64,000 bases of DNA from Anabas testudineus (lineage: Eukaryota > Chordata > Actinopteri > Anabantiformes > Anabantidae), in contig NC_046615.1 in the NCBI RefSeq assembly GCF_900324465.2, positions 22,082,331 to 22,146,330 on the forward strand. The letters are read 5' to 3'. Both the position numbers and the translations under genes were made by a program. Below the pieces are notes generated by a model. The model was not told the origin of the DNA and searched no databases. It was given only the letters and a program-made list of their open reading frames with translations. Below are positions 13,699 to 25,801 of the stretch, piece by piece (positions within the stretch are counted from its first letter, which is position 1; each line of letters starts with the position of its first letter).

Positions 13699-14170
13699 CT
13701 ATACTGAGGTTATTGGTACATATGTTAAACAACATGCTGCTACACTGGGATGGATTTACAACAAGAATATAACGACTCATTCTTCAAGGACTGACTACAA
13801 GTATCAGAACTTTCTTTTTCATCATTGTAAAGCAGTTATCCTGTAAATCTAATTGCTAATATGATAGATAATCATGTTGTATAGTATCACTCAGTGTCAT
13901 CTTCAATTAATCAAGTGTGAAAAACTTGGCTTCTTATGAAATTGTGACACAACACTACATGTTGTGTGTTAAGTACAATAGAATTCAGTTCTACAAAACC
14001 ATTAGCAACACAGGCAGCAGTCTTCAGGTGAACACTGCAGACAAACAAAGAGTCAGGTCCACAATGGAGTCTGTTACCATCTGATGACGCAGAGCCAGGT
14101 AGATTCAGAAATACTGGAGAAATTTGAGACAGAGGTCAAAAGAAACACAAAAGCAAACAAGAAAGTCTTT
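13699..14170. other. 3' flank of gene A, nothing recognised
   Basis: Contains the presumed 3' UTR. I did not find a clear AATAAA close behind the stop codon, unlike genes F, H and J. Confidence 0.35.
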
Positions 14171-14171
14171 A

Positions 14172-14362
14172 ACCATCATATGTCACAAGGAAATTGGTCC
14201 TCTGCTTTTAAGCCATCCCCCTGAGGGGAGCAGTGGGCAGCTACATACAGCGCCCAGGGTGCCAGTGTGGAGTGTCTTGCTCAAGGACACACCTGACGAC
14301 AGGGTTTGAACACTGCACCTTCTGCATCTAAGGCCAATGATCTACCCATTGAGCCACCAGAA
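14172..14362 (-). mobile_element. tRNA-derived SINE
   Basis: Read on the minus strand, the head GGTGGCTCAATGGGTAGA matches a pol III A box. About 45 bases on, GTTCAAACCC is a B box. The body that follows (GTCCTTGAGCAAGACACT) is shared by many fish tRNA-SINEs. It is therefore a retroposon and not a functional tRNA gene. Confidence 0.75.
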
Positions 14363-15790
14363 CAACAGCAGACAGAAGGGAACCAGGAGAAAAGGCAGAA
14401 TCCAGGAGAAGTGCAGGTAACAGAAAATGCTGAAAAGCTGCACAGTTAAAACTGTAACTGCAGTAACTGAGACGCTGTGAGAGACAGAGCTGGAAGACTA
14501 ATGAAGTAAGACAGGAGTGCATGTGGAGAAGAGGAAAACAATGACACCTGGTGGCAGGAAGTAGAAATTGTAGAAGGAGAGTGGTGCTCAAGAAAACAAA
14601 AGCAGCACCTGCACTTTAAATATGTTCATTTTACAATGTTAAATCACATCAGTGAATGTAAAGTGTATTAGAGCAGCAGTTAATGCAGCACCAGACAAAG
14701 TGCTTTTCCTCAACTAGGGACCGACGTCTTTATAAATGCAGTTAGTGAACGGCGTGTGTTCAGAGGGCAAAAGGTTCTGTTCAGGTGAAACGGTGCAACA
14801 TGCGTGATCATAATCAGCCCTCGTGAAACACGAAACCTTTAAACGCCTCTGTTATGATTAGTATGGTCATTTAATGTATGTGCTCAGGGTGGAGTTTTTA
14901 TCTCGGAACTTTTGTCACAGTTCAACAAAGTAAATATCATTATTCCCAGGATAATGTGTCGTGTACACATCCGCGACTGGATCCTGTGTGAACAGTATTC
15001 ATCAATTTCATAAGAATTTAGCTTTTACCCACTCACAACCCGTCCTAACCAAGTCTGCAGAAAATATATCTACACAACAATCCATACTGGACACTGAAGT
15101 ACTAATGTGGCTTGGACCTGGACAATGGAGGTGGACCTAGATTCAAAGCAACGTGTTCATGTTGACGAAGGATCGTGATCAACACTGGAGATACAGGACA
15201 CAGAGAAATTAGATAACAGACATTTAACAGACTTTAAATACACAAACAATCATCTGTGGGATTAACTATATGTTGTTTTGGTCTTTTCATTAAATATTTT
15301 GACGGTCAGACAAATACAGACTCACACAACATTTCCCCTAATGACTGTCTCATTATAGTGTAATTTTACAAACATCTTGAATCATGCACTTTGTAGTGAA
15401 TCTTTACATTTATATTTAGTCTTTAGATGTTGTTGTAAAGGTGTTTTTTGGAAACTGTGGTGATTTATTTGTCTCTGTGAATGTATAAAGCCTTGTTAAC
15501 GTGTTGCATTAGTAGTCTGGTAGTTTAATAAGCAGAAAGTACAGAATGGGAAAATAATGACAACAGAAACAAACTCAGAAATTACCACAATATAGAGGGG
15601 AAAATATCAAAGCAAAGCTAAGGGGGAGAAGATAATAATAATATAAAGAGACAAAGACGTTGAAAGCATAAACTGACACATGGGAAAACTAGCATGACAC
15701 AATATGTGGACATAAGTAGACGGGGATTAACATGAACAAACATAAGTAAAGTTGAACTGAACTACATGGGCATGAAAGAACAGTAGAGCG
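14363..15790. other. No gene recognised
   Basis: AT-rich spacer between gene A and the minisatellite. No exon with splice support and no repeat that I can name. Confidence 0.4.
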
Positions 15791-18757
15791 ACAACAACAA
15801 AACACAGGACAACACAAAACACAGGACAACACAAAACACAGGACAACAACAAAACACAGGACAACACCAAAACACAGGACAACACAAACACAAAAACACA
15901 GGACAACAACAAAACACAGGACAACAACAAAACACAGGACAACAACAAAACACAGGACAACAACAAAACACAGGACAACAACAAAACACAGGACAACAAC
16001 AAAACACAGGACAACAACAAAACACAGGACAACAACAAAACACAGGACAACAACAAAACACAGGACAACACCAAAACACAGGACAACAACAAAAACACAG
16101 GACAACAACAAAACACAGGACAAAACACACAGGACAACAACAAAACACAGGACAACACCAAAACACAGGACAACAACAAAACACAGGACAACAACAAAAA
16201 CACAGGACAACAACAAAACACAGGACAACAACAAAAACACAGGACAACACCAAAACACAGGACAACAACAAAACACAGGACAACACCAAAACACAGGACA
16301 ACAACAAAACACAGGACAACACCAAACACAGGACAACACCAAACACAGGACAACACCAAAACACAGGACAACAACAAAACACAGGACAACAACAAAACAC
16401 AGGACAACACAAAACACAGGACAACAACAAAACACAGGACAACAACAAAACACAGGACAACACCAAAACACAGGACAACAACAAAACACAGGACAACAGA
16501 GAAACACAGGACAACAACAAAACACAGGACAACAGAGAAACACAGGACAACAACAAAACACAGGACAACAGAGAAACACAGGACAACAGAGAAACACAGG
16601 ACAACAGAGAAACACAGGACAACAACAAAACACAGGACAACAACAAAACACAGGACAACAGAGAAACACAGGACAACAACAAAACACAGGACAACAACAA
16701 AACACAGGACAACAACAAAACACAGGACAACAACAAAACACAGGACAACACAAAACACAGGACAACAACAAAACACAGGACAACAACAAAAACACAGGAC
16801 AACAACAAAACACAGGACAACAACAAAACACAGGACAACACCAAAACACAGGACAACAGAGAAACACAGGACAACAGAGAAACACAGGACAACACAAAAC
16901 ACAGGACAACACAAAACACAGGACAACACAAAACACAGGACAACAACAAAACACAGGACAACAGAGAAACACAGGACAACAACAAAACACAGGACAACAG
17001 AGAAACACAGGACAACAACAAAACACAGGACAACAACAAAACACAGGACAACACAAAACACAGGACAACACAAAACACAGGACAACAACAAAACACAGGA
17101 CAACAGAGAAACACAGGACAACAACAAAACACAGGACAACAGAGAAACACAGGACAACAGAGAAACACAGGACAACACCAAAACACAGGACAACAACAAA
17201 ACACAGGACAACACCAAAACACAGGACAACAGAGAAACACAGGACAACAACAAAACACAGGACAACACCAAAACACAGGACAACAACAAAACACAGGACA
17301 ACACAAAACACAGGACAACACAAAACACAGGACAACAACAAAACACAGGACAACAACAAAACACAGGACAACACAAAACACAGGACAACACAAAACACAG
17401 GACAACAACAAAACACAGGACAACAACAAAACACAGGACAACAGAGAAACACAGGACAACACCAAAACACAGGACAACACCAAAACACAGGACAACACAA
17501 AACACAGGACAACACAAAACACAGGACAACACCAAAACACAGGACAACAACAAAACACAGGACAACACCAAAACACAGGACAACAACAAAACACAGGACA
17601 ACAACAAAACACAGGACAACACAAAACACAGGACAACACAAAACACAGGACAACAACAAAACACAGGACAACAACAAAACACAGGACAACACAAAACACA
17701 GGACAACACAAAACACAGGACAACAACAAAACACAGGACAACAACAAAACACAGGACAACAACAAAACACAGGACAACACAAAACACAGGACAACACAAA
17801 ACACAGGACAACAACAAAACACAGGACAACAACAAAACACAGGACAACAGAGAAACACAGGACAACAACAAAACACAGGACAACAACAAAACACAGGACA
17901 ACAACAAAACACAGGACAACACAAAACACAGGACAACAACAAAACACAGGACAACAACAAAACACAGGACAACACAAAACACAGGACAACACAAAACACA
18001 GGACAACAACAAAACACAGGACAACAGAGAAACACAGGACAACAACAAAAAACAGGACAACACCTAAACACAGGACAACACCAAAACACAGGACAACAGA
18101 GAAACACAGGACAACACAAAAACACAGGACAACACAAAACACAGGACAACACAAAACACAGGACAACAACAAAACACAGGACAACACAAAACACAGGACA
18201 ACAACAAAACACAGGACAACACAAAACACAGGACAACAACAAAACACAGGACAACAACAAAACACAGGACAACAACAAAACACAGGACAACAGAGAAACA
18301 CAGGACAACAACAAAACACAGGACAACAACAAAACACAGGACAACAACAAAACACAGGACAACAGAGAAACACAGGACAACAACAAAACACAGGACAACA
18401 AAAACACAGGACAACAACAAAACACAGGACAACAAAACACAGGACAACAAAACACACAGACAACGAGAAACACAGGACAACAACAAAAACACAGGACAAC
18501 AACAAAACACAGGACAACAACAAAACACAGGACAACAGAGAAACACAGGACAACAACAAAACACAGGACAACACAAAACACAGGACAACACCAAAACACA
18601 GGACAACACCAAAACACAGGACAACAACAAAACACAGGACAACAACAAAACACAGGACAACAACAAAACACAGGACAACAACAAAACACAGGACAACAAC
18701 AAAACACAGGACAACACCAAAACACAGGACAACAACAAAACACAGGACAACAACAAA
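15791..18757. repeat. Large minisatellite, unit about 17-18 bp
   Basis: About 165 head-to-tail copies of a unit ending in AACACAGGAC. Four main variants alternate: AACAACAAAACACAGGAC, AACACCAAAACACAGGAC and AACAGAGAAACACAGGAC (18 bp) and AACACAAAACACAGGAC (17 bp). The plus strand is almost free of T over nearly 3 kb; I see one at about 18065. The variants form higher-order runs, for example two 17-mers followed by two 18-mers, repeated at about 17041, 17290, 17380, 17620, 17690 and 17780. Because the unit has no stop on the minus strand, all three antisense frames stay open for 700-1050 codons; these are artefacts. Confidence 0.97.
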
Positions 18758-19149
18758 TCGAAACTTGCATAAATTAAGGAGCTCAGAAAAAAGTCTACAT
18801 ATGTTAAAACTGTATTTATTTAAGATGAACATTTACATTTTTTTAAATGAACCAATTAAAGGAAACACAAAGACGGTGGATTCTCTGTAAGAAGTAGTTC
18901 TGGATTCTCTGTGTGAAATAGTTCTGGATTCTCTGTAAGAAGTAGTTCTGTGTTCCCTGCATCATCTCCATCACCTGTGTAAAGACATTATTAAAGTTAA
19001 AACAACCTTTTTCTCACTAGTCACACGCAGTTAATGATTTAATCACCTGCTGTACACAAGAAATACATAAGCTTTAATGAACTTATTTCAATAATTTGAC
19101 TCGTGTTCTTTAGTGTTGAATAGATTTTGTGATATTTACCTGTCAGTGT
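18758..19149. other. 3' flank of gene B
   Basis: Contains three tandem copies of a motif of about 28 bases built on 'ggattctctgt' and 'agtagttctg' (18877-18955), then AT-rich sequence that probably holds the 3' UTR of gene B. No other gene seen. Confidence 0.4.
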
Positions 19150-21482
19150 TCAACAGTACAGCTTGTTCAGTCTGATGATGTCCTTCTGGCTCATCTCACT
19201 GGCCACTCCAAACTCAACGCTGGGGTCAGGAATAGCCACCAGGGTGGGCTGGTTGTTCTTGGAGAAAGCGTACCTAAAAAAAAGGATGTATGTGAAAGGA
19301 GCAGGCACGAGGATGATGGTGCTCACAGGTAGGCAGACCAGACCAGCAGGCAGCAGACATCACATAGATGACATGGGAGAGAGAGGGGAGGGAAAATCTA
19401 CAGCTATCTGCTGGTGGACAACAGCACAAGGACCAAAATGAACCAAGACAGGCATCGTTTTGTTCATGAAATCAATCCAGCTGTGACACACCACAACTTT
19501 CCACATATTTAAAACCAGTCACATGTTTAAAATCATGCTGTGTTTTGGCATCTGATGGGAAACTCAGACACAGATGTAACACAGCACTGTTCCCGTTTTA
19601 CCTACTTGCTGTAGTGCATAACTGAGCCATAGTCATAGGTGGTTCCCTGGTTCAGGGTGTTGACTTTGTCAAAGTTGTGCTCCTTTCCTGAAGGTAGAAG
19701 AAGAAAATAAGTTTTTTAAAATATTTTTAAATATGTTTTGATACCCAGTTTCTCTGTTGTCATCCTATGACATTAATACAATAAATGTGTCAATCATTTG
19801 GTGAACAGACAAACCAGGGGTGACGTTCTCCAGCACAATACGAATGTACTCATCACGATCAGAACGTTTCTGCTCGTGGTGGAAGCCCAGAGCGTGGAGC
19901 ACCTCATGCTGCACGGTGTGGTGGTAAACACAGCCTGAACGCTGCAGGGACAGATCCTGACCGTAGCTACGACGGCCGATGTAGGAGTAGCACCTGTGAT
20001 AATTACTGTGTTAATCATTCAGTTTCATTTTAGACAATCTGTTGTGCAGCATTTTCACTGTTTACCCGTTGAGGGACTGGATGTTCAGGTAGTCTCTCTG
20101 ACCAGTGCGCTTGACAAAACGGATACAAGAGACATCATGGAAAGACTCCAGAGCACGCTCGATGACTGCTACCTCCCGAGAGGCTGAAAAACCAACAGAG
20201 GAGTGACAGAAAATGCTTCATATGATGTGAACATGATGTACAACGCTGCTCTGCCAACACATTTTAACTATTGTTAGAGGACAGACGTGGACATGTTTCC
20301 TCTGGGAGAAAAGGTCAAACACAGTCACTGAACAGTTTTGTGGACAAATATTAAAAAATAACTTTGCATTTGCCTTAATTGCACGTTCAGTGAGTCAAAT
20401 GACAGTGTTAACTACTCACAGTATACGCTGGAAATTAAGTACGGTACGTAGATCCTTCCATCTGCAGACCTGGGCCACATGCAGCCAGTAGATGTACAGG
20501 GGTCTGCATTTTTCTGAGTCACTGAATCATAGGCAACATCATCCTCCACGTAGGGCTCATCAGGAGAACGAACTGCAACAGTAAAAATAGAAATATAATG
20601 CACTTTATGATTATATGGTCAAAGGTGCAAACACTTACACAGTCATGTCAGCAACCTACAAAAAGGTTTTACAGTTATTCACATAAAATCGAAGGTGGGG
20701 TTTTTTCTGCATTAGGGGCATTTAGAGACACGAGGCCTGAGGAGGAGAGGAACTGGATTAGACGTGTTGTCTTGGATCAGAGGGTCTTACCAACGTCCCT
20801 GTTGGCTCTTTCAATCAGCTCTGAAGCAGTCAAAGCCTTAGTCGCCTACAGGAAGGAATGAGGAAGGTTTACTGACCACGATACAGGTGTTTACTTTTCA
20901 AACTACACCGGTGTTTGACGTTAATACCAAATAAAACAATTTCTTTCTAACTTTCACATTCAGCATGTTAATCTAAAAACACAGTAAACTCACCGAATGA
21001 AGATTTCAGACATCACATGGAGAGAAACAAAAGAAGCAGTTAAATACTTGAGTACTGTACGTCAGTCATTTTAAGAACTTATTTAATTATATTCTACTTT
21101 CACAACACAATGGTTCAGATTAAGTTGTAGTTTATATAAATGCTCTATCACAGATGAAACCAGTGGTTTACAAACGTTTTGGTCAGTGACAACAAAAAAG
21201 AAGTCGGTGTTAATACTGACAGTAAAATCCACCTCAAGCAGCTGCAACATTAAAATTCTGTTTACTTTTGTAGCATCAGTATTCAATGATTCAATATCAT
21301 ATATAATAATATATCATCTTCAATACAGGTGCAATACATCAAGTACTGATGTTACTTTGATTTTGAATTCACAGTGTTCAGTTGAATAGAGTATCTTTAC
21401 ATTTACTAAAGTGTTAACTCACCTCCTCCTCAGCCCAAACCGAGACAGCCACCAGGACCACGAGGCCCAGAATAACCTTCAT
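19150..21482 (-). CDS. Astacin-family metalloprotease (C6AST type), gene B, intact
   Basis: Predicted secreted zinc protease of 256 residues. Exons in coding order: 21423-21482, 20791-20845, 20420-20572, 20066-20183, 19815-19993, 19606-19687 and 19150-19273; the phases match gene A. Signal peptide MKVILGLVVLVAVSVWAEEE. The short propeptide has the ELIERANRDV motif typical of this family. Cysteines: DPCTSTGCMW, SCIRF, GCYSY, GCVYH and terminal LYC, exactly six, which is the C6AST pattern. Zinc site HEVLHALGFHHE starts at H158 (catalytic E159); Met-turn GSVMHY (M212, Y214). It is the most divergent member here: EQKR replaces EQCR after the zinc site, and a TATA-like TTTATAAT lies at 21659-21666. 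An HCE-, LCE- or nephrosin-like role is likely, but the specific enzyme is not assigned. Confidence 0.9.
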
Positions 21483-21658
21483 TATAACGGAATCAACAAA
21501 TAATCTGCAGCAGAAGACACAGTTGAACCATGAGATATCTGACCCCTGACCTTAATCTACTAAGATCCCCTGTTCATTAAAAACCACCAGAAACAGCAGG
21601 TACTTACTGCGATCTGTGAGGGAAGAGGAAAAATAGTGTATGAGTGGACGAACGCCAC

Positions 21659-21666
21659 ATTATAAA
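21659..21666 (-). promoter_or_regulatory. Candidate TATA box of gene B
   Basis: TTTATAAT on the minus strand, about 180 bases upstream of the gene B start codon. A leader exon with a small intron, as in gene A, would account for the distance. Confidence 0.4.
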
Positions 21667-21669
21667 GCA

Positions 21670-22419
21670 TCAGCTACGATGGAAAATGATTCATCTATCA
21701 ATTATCTAAACTGGATATCTGCGGGAATTCTGGAGCCAATCCCAGCTCTGAGAGGTGGTGTACACAGGTTACCGTCTATCACAGAGCTGATGGAAAACAT
21801 GGGACAGTTTAAAATAGAATTCAGCCCAGATAAGAATATTTGACCTCGCTGCCACATGTCATATTCCCAGAAAATGAACTTTTGTTATCTTCAAACACTG
21901 AGCGAGTGTTTCACACGTTGCACAAGAACAAAATGTCTGAAAATCTGTTTTGTCACTTACACACTTCTCTACTTAACTTAAAGTACAAACGTGATAAAGT
22001 TATAGGGTTATGGTATAGAAAGCAGGACATAATAATATTAATAAAACTGGCTGTGAATTTTCAATAAAACTCCCACAAATTCACCACCTCTGCACAGGTC
22101 GTTTTGCCTTCTGTCATTTGTTGTAAGCCCTGTATCTTAAACGTACATAGAACTTTTTATTCATCTTCACGAAACATCTGTTTGAACATCCCAAAACTGC
22201 AGTTTCTTCATTTTTAAATGCATCGAGTGACATGAGGCCGTTTATCTGACTTCATGTAGCTCTCTATTTCTCATAGAAACATAAAATGCTTTGTGCAAAT
22301 GTTGTTTGCTTGTTGCCTCTTGTATGGTTGTGTATTCGACGTATTCAGTGACTGTGCAGCTTTGTGTCCACGTTGGGTTTAGACACAGACAATGAGAAAA
22401 CCTTCAATGAGGATGTAAG
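21670..22419. other. Intergenic spacer between B and C
   Basis: AT-rich. No exon or nameable repeat seen. Confidence 0.4.
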
Positions 22420-22425
22420 TTTATT
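22420..22425 (-). terminator. Poly(A) signal of gene C
   Basis: AATAAA on the minus strand, about 190 bases after the gene C stop. The block AAGTTTATTTCATA is repeated behind gene D, so this signal was duplicated with the gene. Confidence 0.6.
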
Positions 22426-22612
22426 TCATATTGAGTACAAACTTCATCTGTTTTATAGAGTGAGCAAACCTCTTCAGAGTTTTGAACAGCTGATTTGATG
22501 TCTGAGAGCTGTTTTCATGTCCTGCTGGAAAAACAGAAACACGTTAAAACAACCTTTTCTTCTCGGTCAACTCACGACATCCCAGTACACGATACAAAAC
22601 TTCTCTTACTGT

Positions 22613-24751
22613 TCAACACTTGTACAGCCTGTTCAGTCTGGTGATGTCGTTGTTGCTCATCTGTGTGGCCGTACCAAATTCAACATTTGGATTGGGGATA
22701 GGCTCCATGGTGGGCTTATTGTTCCCAGAGAAGGCATACCTGCAATTACACAGAGACTGAATTACATCTGGTCTCTAATTGTCATTTCATTCATTTGTTA
22801 TGTGTGGAAATGGATTGTATTAGTGTTTTAATCAAGTCATTATGCTGATAATAAGGTGGTATGACTGAGAAAAAGTCTCAGGAATTAGGGAAAATTAGGG
22901 CACATAGGTACATGAACAAATAATAATAATAATTATCCAGGTAAAAGAGATGGAGGCGTCCTCAACTTGTGGTACTGCATGACAGAGTTGTAGTCATAGG
23001 GGGTGTCCAGATTCAGGGTGTTGAGCTTGTCGAAGGCGTACTCCCAACCTGAAAGCAACACAACATGGGTCAGAAAGTCAATCAAGTTAGTTTGGGATCA
23101 GGATTTCAGATTCAAACTGAACATGGAGGTGCTGACCCGGCTCGATGTTCTCCCACAGCACCCGGATGTGCTGGTCTCTGTCGGAGCGACACTGTTCGTG
23201 GTGGAAGCCGAGGGCGTGGAGCAGCTCGTGCTGGACGGTGCTGTGGTAGAGGCAGCCCTGACGGTCCAGAGACAACGTTTGGGCATTACCAAGGCGGCCG
23301 GCGTAGGAGTAACAGCTGCAGTCATTCAAATTCACACAAACTTATTAAAGCAGACAGGAATAGTTAGTGGCTACAGTGAGGAATGTGATTCACAAGGTCA
23401 CCTTAAATTATGAACCAATAATTAAAACAGAGCAAACACAGCAGTTATATTTCTTTAAATTAAAGCAGTGTTGACTGAGATGCACAATACTACTTCTGTT
23501 TTCACTTTGTGCAAACATAAGAAACATGGTGTAATGTGATATACTGTGCAGTAACATTTTGGGATATCTAAGGCATAAAGTTACAGTTTATTCTGTGGTA
23601 TTACCTGACATCACCGAGTCAAGAGAAATAAGCTACTTATACTTTACATGCACAGACAGATTCTAACCCAGAGTCAGACTGGATGCTCAGGTAGTCCCTC
23701 TCATTGGTTCGCTGGAGGAAGCGAATGCAGGAGACGTCGTGGAACGACAGCAGCCCGCGCTCGATGATGGAGCGCTCACGAGAAGCTGAGTGAAGACACA
23801 CATGAACGTACTGAGCGTTTGTTACAACCTCTGAAGTTCAGTTTGAAGGATTTTTTTATTTCACTGAGAAAAACCTGGTTAAATAAAACCCTCTCCTGTT
23901 TGTCCTGTTGTTGTCATTGATTTACTGTAATAAGTTAAAGTAAGGTAAATTTACAATATTTGATTTATGTCTGAAACACTTTGCAACACAATATTAATTC
24001 ATATTTTTAAAACCTGCTTTAAGAATGATACAGTTACTTACAGTAATGTGAGGCGATGGTGTAGGGCACGTAGACCTTCCCATCGCTGGACTTGACCCAC
24101 ATGCAGCCTTGTGAAGTGCACTGATCAGCGTTCCTCTCATTTTCACTGTTGTAAGCGATGTCATCAACGACAAAGGGCTCGTCCTTTCTGCGCACTGTTG
24201 AGGGAAATAAGAGGTAAAATAAATTGGACTAAACAAATGATGTCACTGTGTGACCAGATTGACACGTTTAATCTGTTTCTAAACTATTATTCTAACAACA
24301 ACTGAAGTAGATCAATAAACTAACACATTTACACAACATCAATATTCTCGGATAACTTAGTCTGTTTATTAGATTTCCAACATTTTATTAGTTTATGTAC
24401 CAACAGAGTCTATGGGGGCAAAAATCTACAAGCTTGAGGACGTGTGAAGTCTCTTACCTACGTCCTTGTTGGCTCTCCACAGGAGCTCTGAAACCGACAG
24501 TTCCTACATCATGGAGATGAAATCACTGGTTAATAAAGACTCAGAGATTCAATGGATGCATGTGGAGCGAGATGACGGGATGAAGAATTCCCTCCAGGTG
24601 TAAACATAGAAGCATTTTCAAATGTGATTGCATTTTATTTTTAAATTTGTAACTAAGATGTTAAAGATATTCTCACCTTCTCTTCAGCCCAGGAGACGTT
24701 AGAGACCACAAGGAGGACCAGGAGTCTAAACGTGCACTTCAACAGAGCCAT
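22613..24751 (-). CDS. Astacin-family metalloprotease (HCE-like C6AST), gene C, intact
   Basis: Predicted secreted zinc protease of 259 residues. Exons: 24677-24751, 24458-24503, 24042-24194, 23668-23785, 23137-23315, 22967-23048 and 22613-22739. Signal peptide residues 1-22 (MALLKCTFRLLVLLVVSN...). A very short pro-segment carries ELSVSELLWRANKDV. Cysteine pattern DQCTSQGCMW, SCIRF, GCYSY, GCLYH and terminal YKC. Zinc site HELLHALGFHHE from H160 (catalytic E161); the Met-turn reads SVMQYHK (M214, Y216), with Gln in place of the His seen in A and F. The exon 6 donor is the weak GTTGAG. Tandem twin of gene D, with the same length and exon sizes. It resembles high choriolytic (hatching) enzymes more than the A/F group does. 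Hatching-enzyme genes of many fish lost introns; this copy keeps them. Confidence 0.9.
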
Positions 24752-25565
24752 GTTAGCAGAGTTACTACCTGGATCCTGCTCCTGCTCCTACTTTTAATCT
24801 TCAGTACTGTCTATTTGTTCACGATGGAGATAAGCTGCACATTGCCTTGGAAACATGATGCCAAGTCCCACCTTAACTAAGCTAAATAAAATCTGAACGC
24901 TGTTTGCTGAAAATGCTTCAGGCCACGTTGTGAGAATGTGAACTTTGAGTTCACCTGCTTCACTGTTATAGAACTGCTTCTGAGCTGCCTGCTGCACCAT
25001 GAACAAACTAAGACAACTGAGGAGCTTTGAGTCTTTTGTTCACCTGTTTGGTTGTAGAGTGGCATCTGGTATGTGAGGTAGAAAAAAAGATTTGTCCTGA
25101 CAAGAGGAGGTTTACATCATGTGAAAAAGTTCAACAAATGCAGGCGCCTGTTTTCCCAAATTGCTCATTGTGTCTGCATGACTGGAGTATTTTAATGCAC
25201 CTTGTCACTGATGTCACTTCACAAACACATATGACCAACACTCTATACTGTCCCTGAACAGCTCCACACACACTGACATGCTGCTCACAATCCGTTATCT
25301 GGGATATTGCATATGATGTGTGAGTCAGGGAGCCTCTATTAATTTGCAGGAGTCTTTGTAAAGGGGTAGTGGTGCATTGTCTCAGACAACTTTGTGGGCA
25401 GTATTGGAACCTGTTCTATTATTGACATCAGTGTGTTTCTAGTTTCCATGTAAATCAGCAGAAGTCAGAAATATAAGCTAGAAATGTTGTTTTACTAGTT
25501 ATTTCATTTCTTCATCTTTGCAGGATACTCGGCAGACAGGAAGGATGACTTCAGTGTATTTAAAA
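24752..25565. other. Promoter of C and spacer to D
   Basis: Just upstream of gene C lies a TATA-like run (minus-strand GATTAAAAGT at about 24790-24799). A block containing TCCCACCTTAACT at about 24868 is repeated upstream of gene D at about 28227. The rest is unassigned. Confidence 0.4.
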
Positions 25566-25571
25566 GTTTAT
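25566..25571 (-). terminator. Poly(A) signal of gene D
   Basis: AATAAA on the minus strand, about 230 bases after the stop of gene D, in the same AAGTTTATTTCATA context as behind gene C. Confidence 0.6.
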
Positions 25572-25801
25572 TTCATACAATGTGAATACATCTGGATCTT
25601 TTGAGTTGAGGAAACAAACATCTTCAGTATCTTAAACAGGAAACAGCTGGTTCAATGTCAGCGTGGGGACCACGTTGTCACCTGACCATGTTTTTATCAA
25701 CTGTTGGAAAAACAGAAACATGTTAAAGACACATGGACATTTAAACATAAATTAGATTTAGTATGAGAGTATAGTACACGATACAAAACTTCTCTTACTG
25801 T

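Noticed and set aside
15791-18757. Possible CRISPR-like array
   Set aside because: Units are contiguous with no unique spacers and the genome is eukaryotic; it is a minisatellite.
15689-18832. Very long minus-strand frames (up to 1047 codons) rich in Val, Leu, Cys and Phe
   Set aside because: They are the translation of the minisatellite. All three minus frames are open because the repeat unit contains no stop on that strand.
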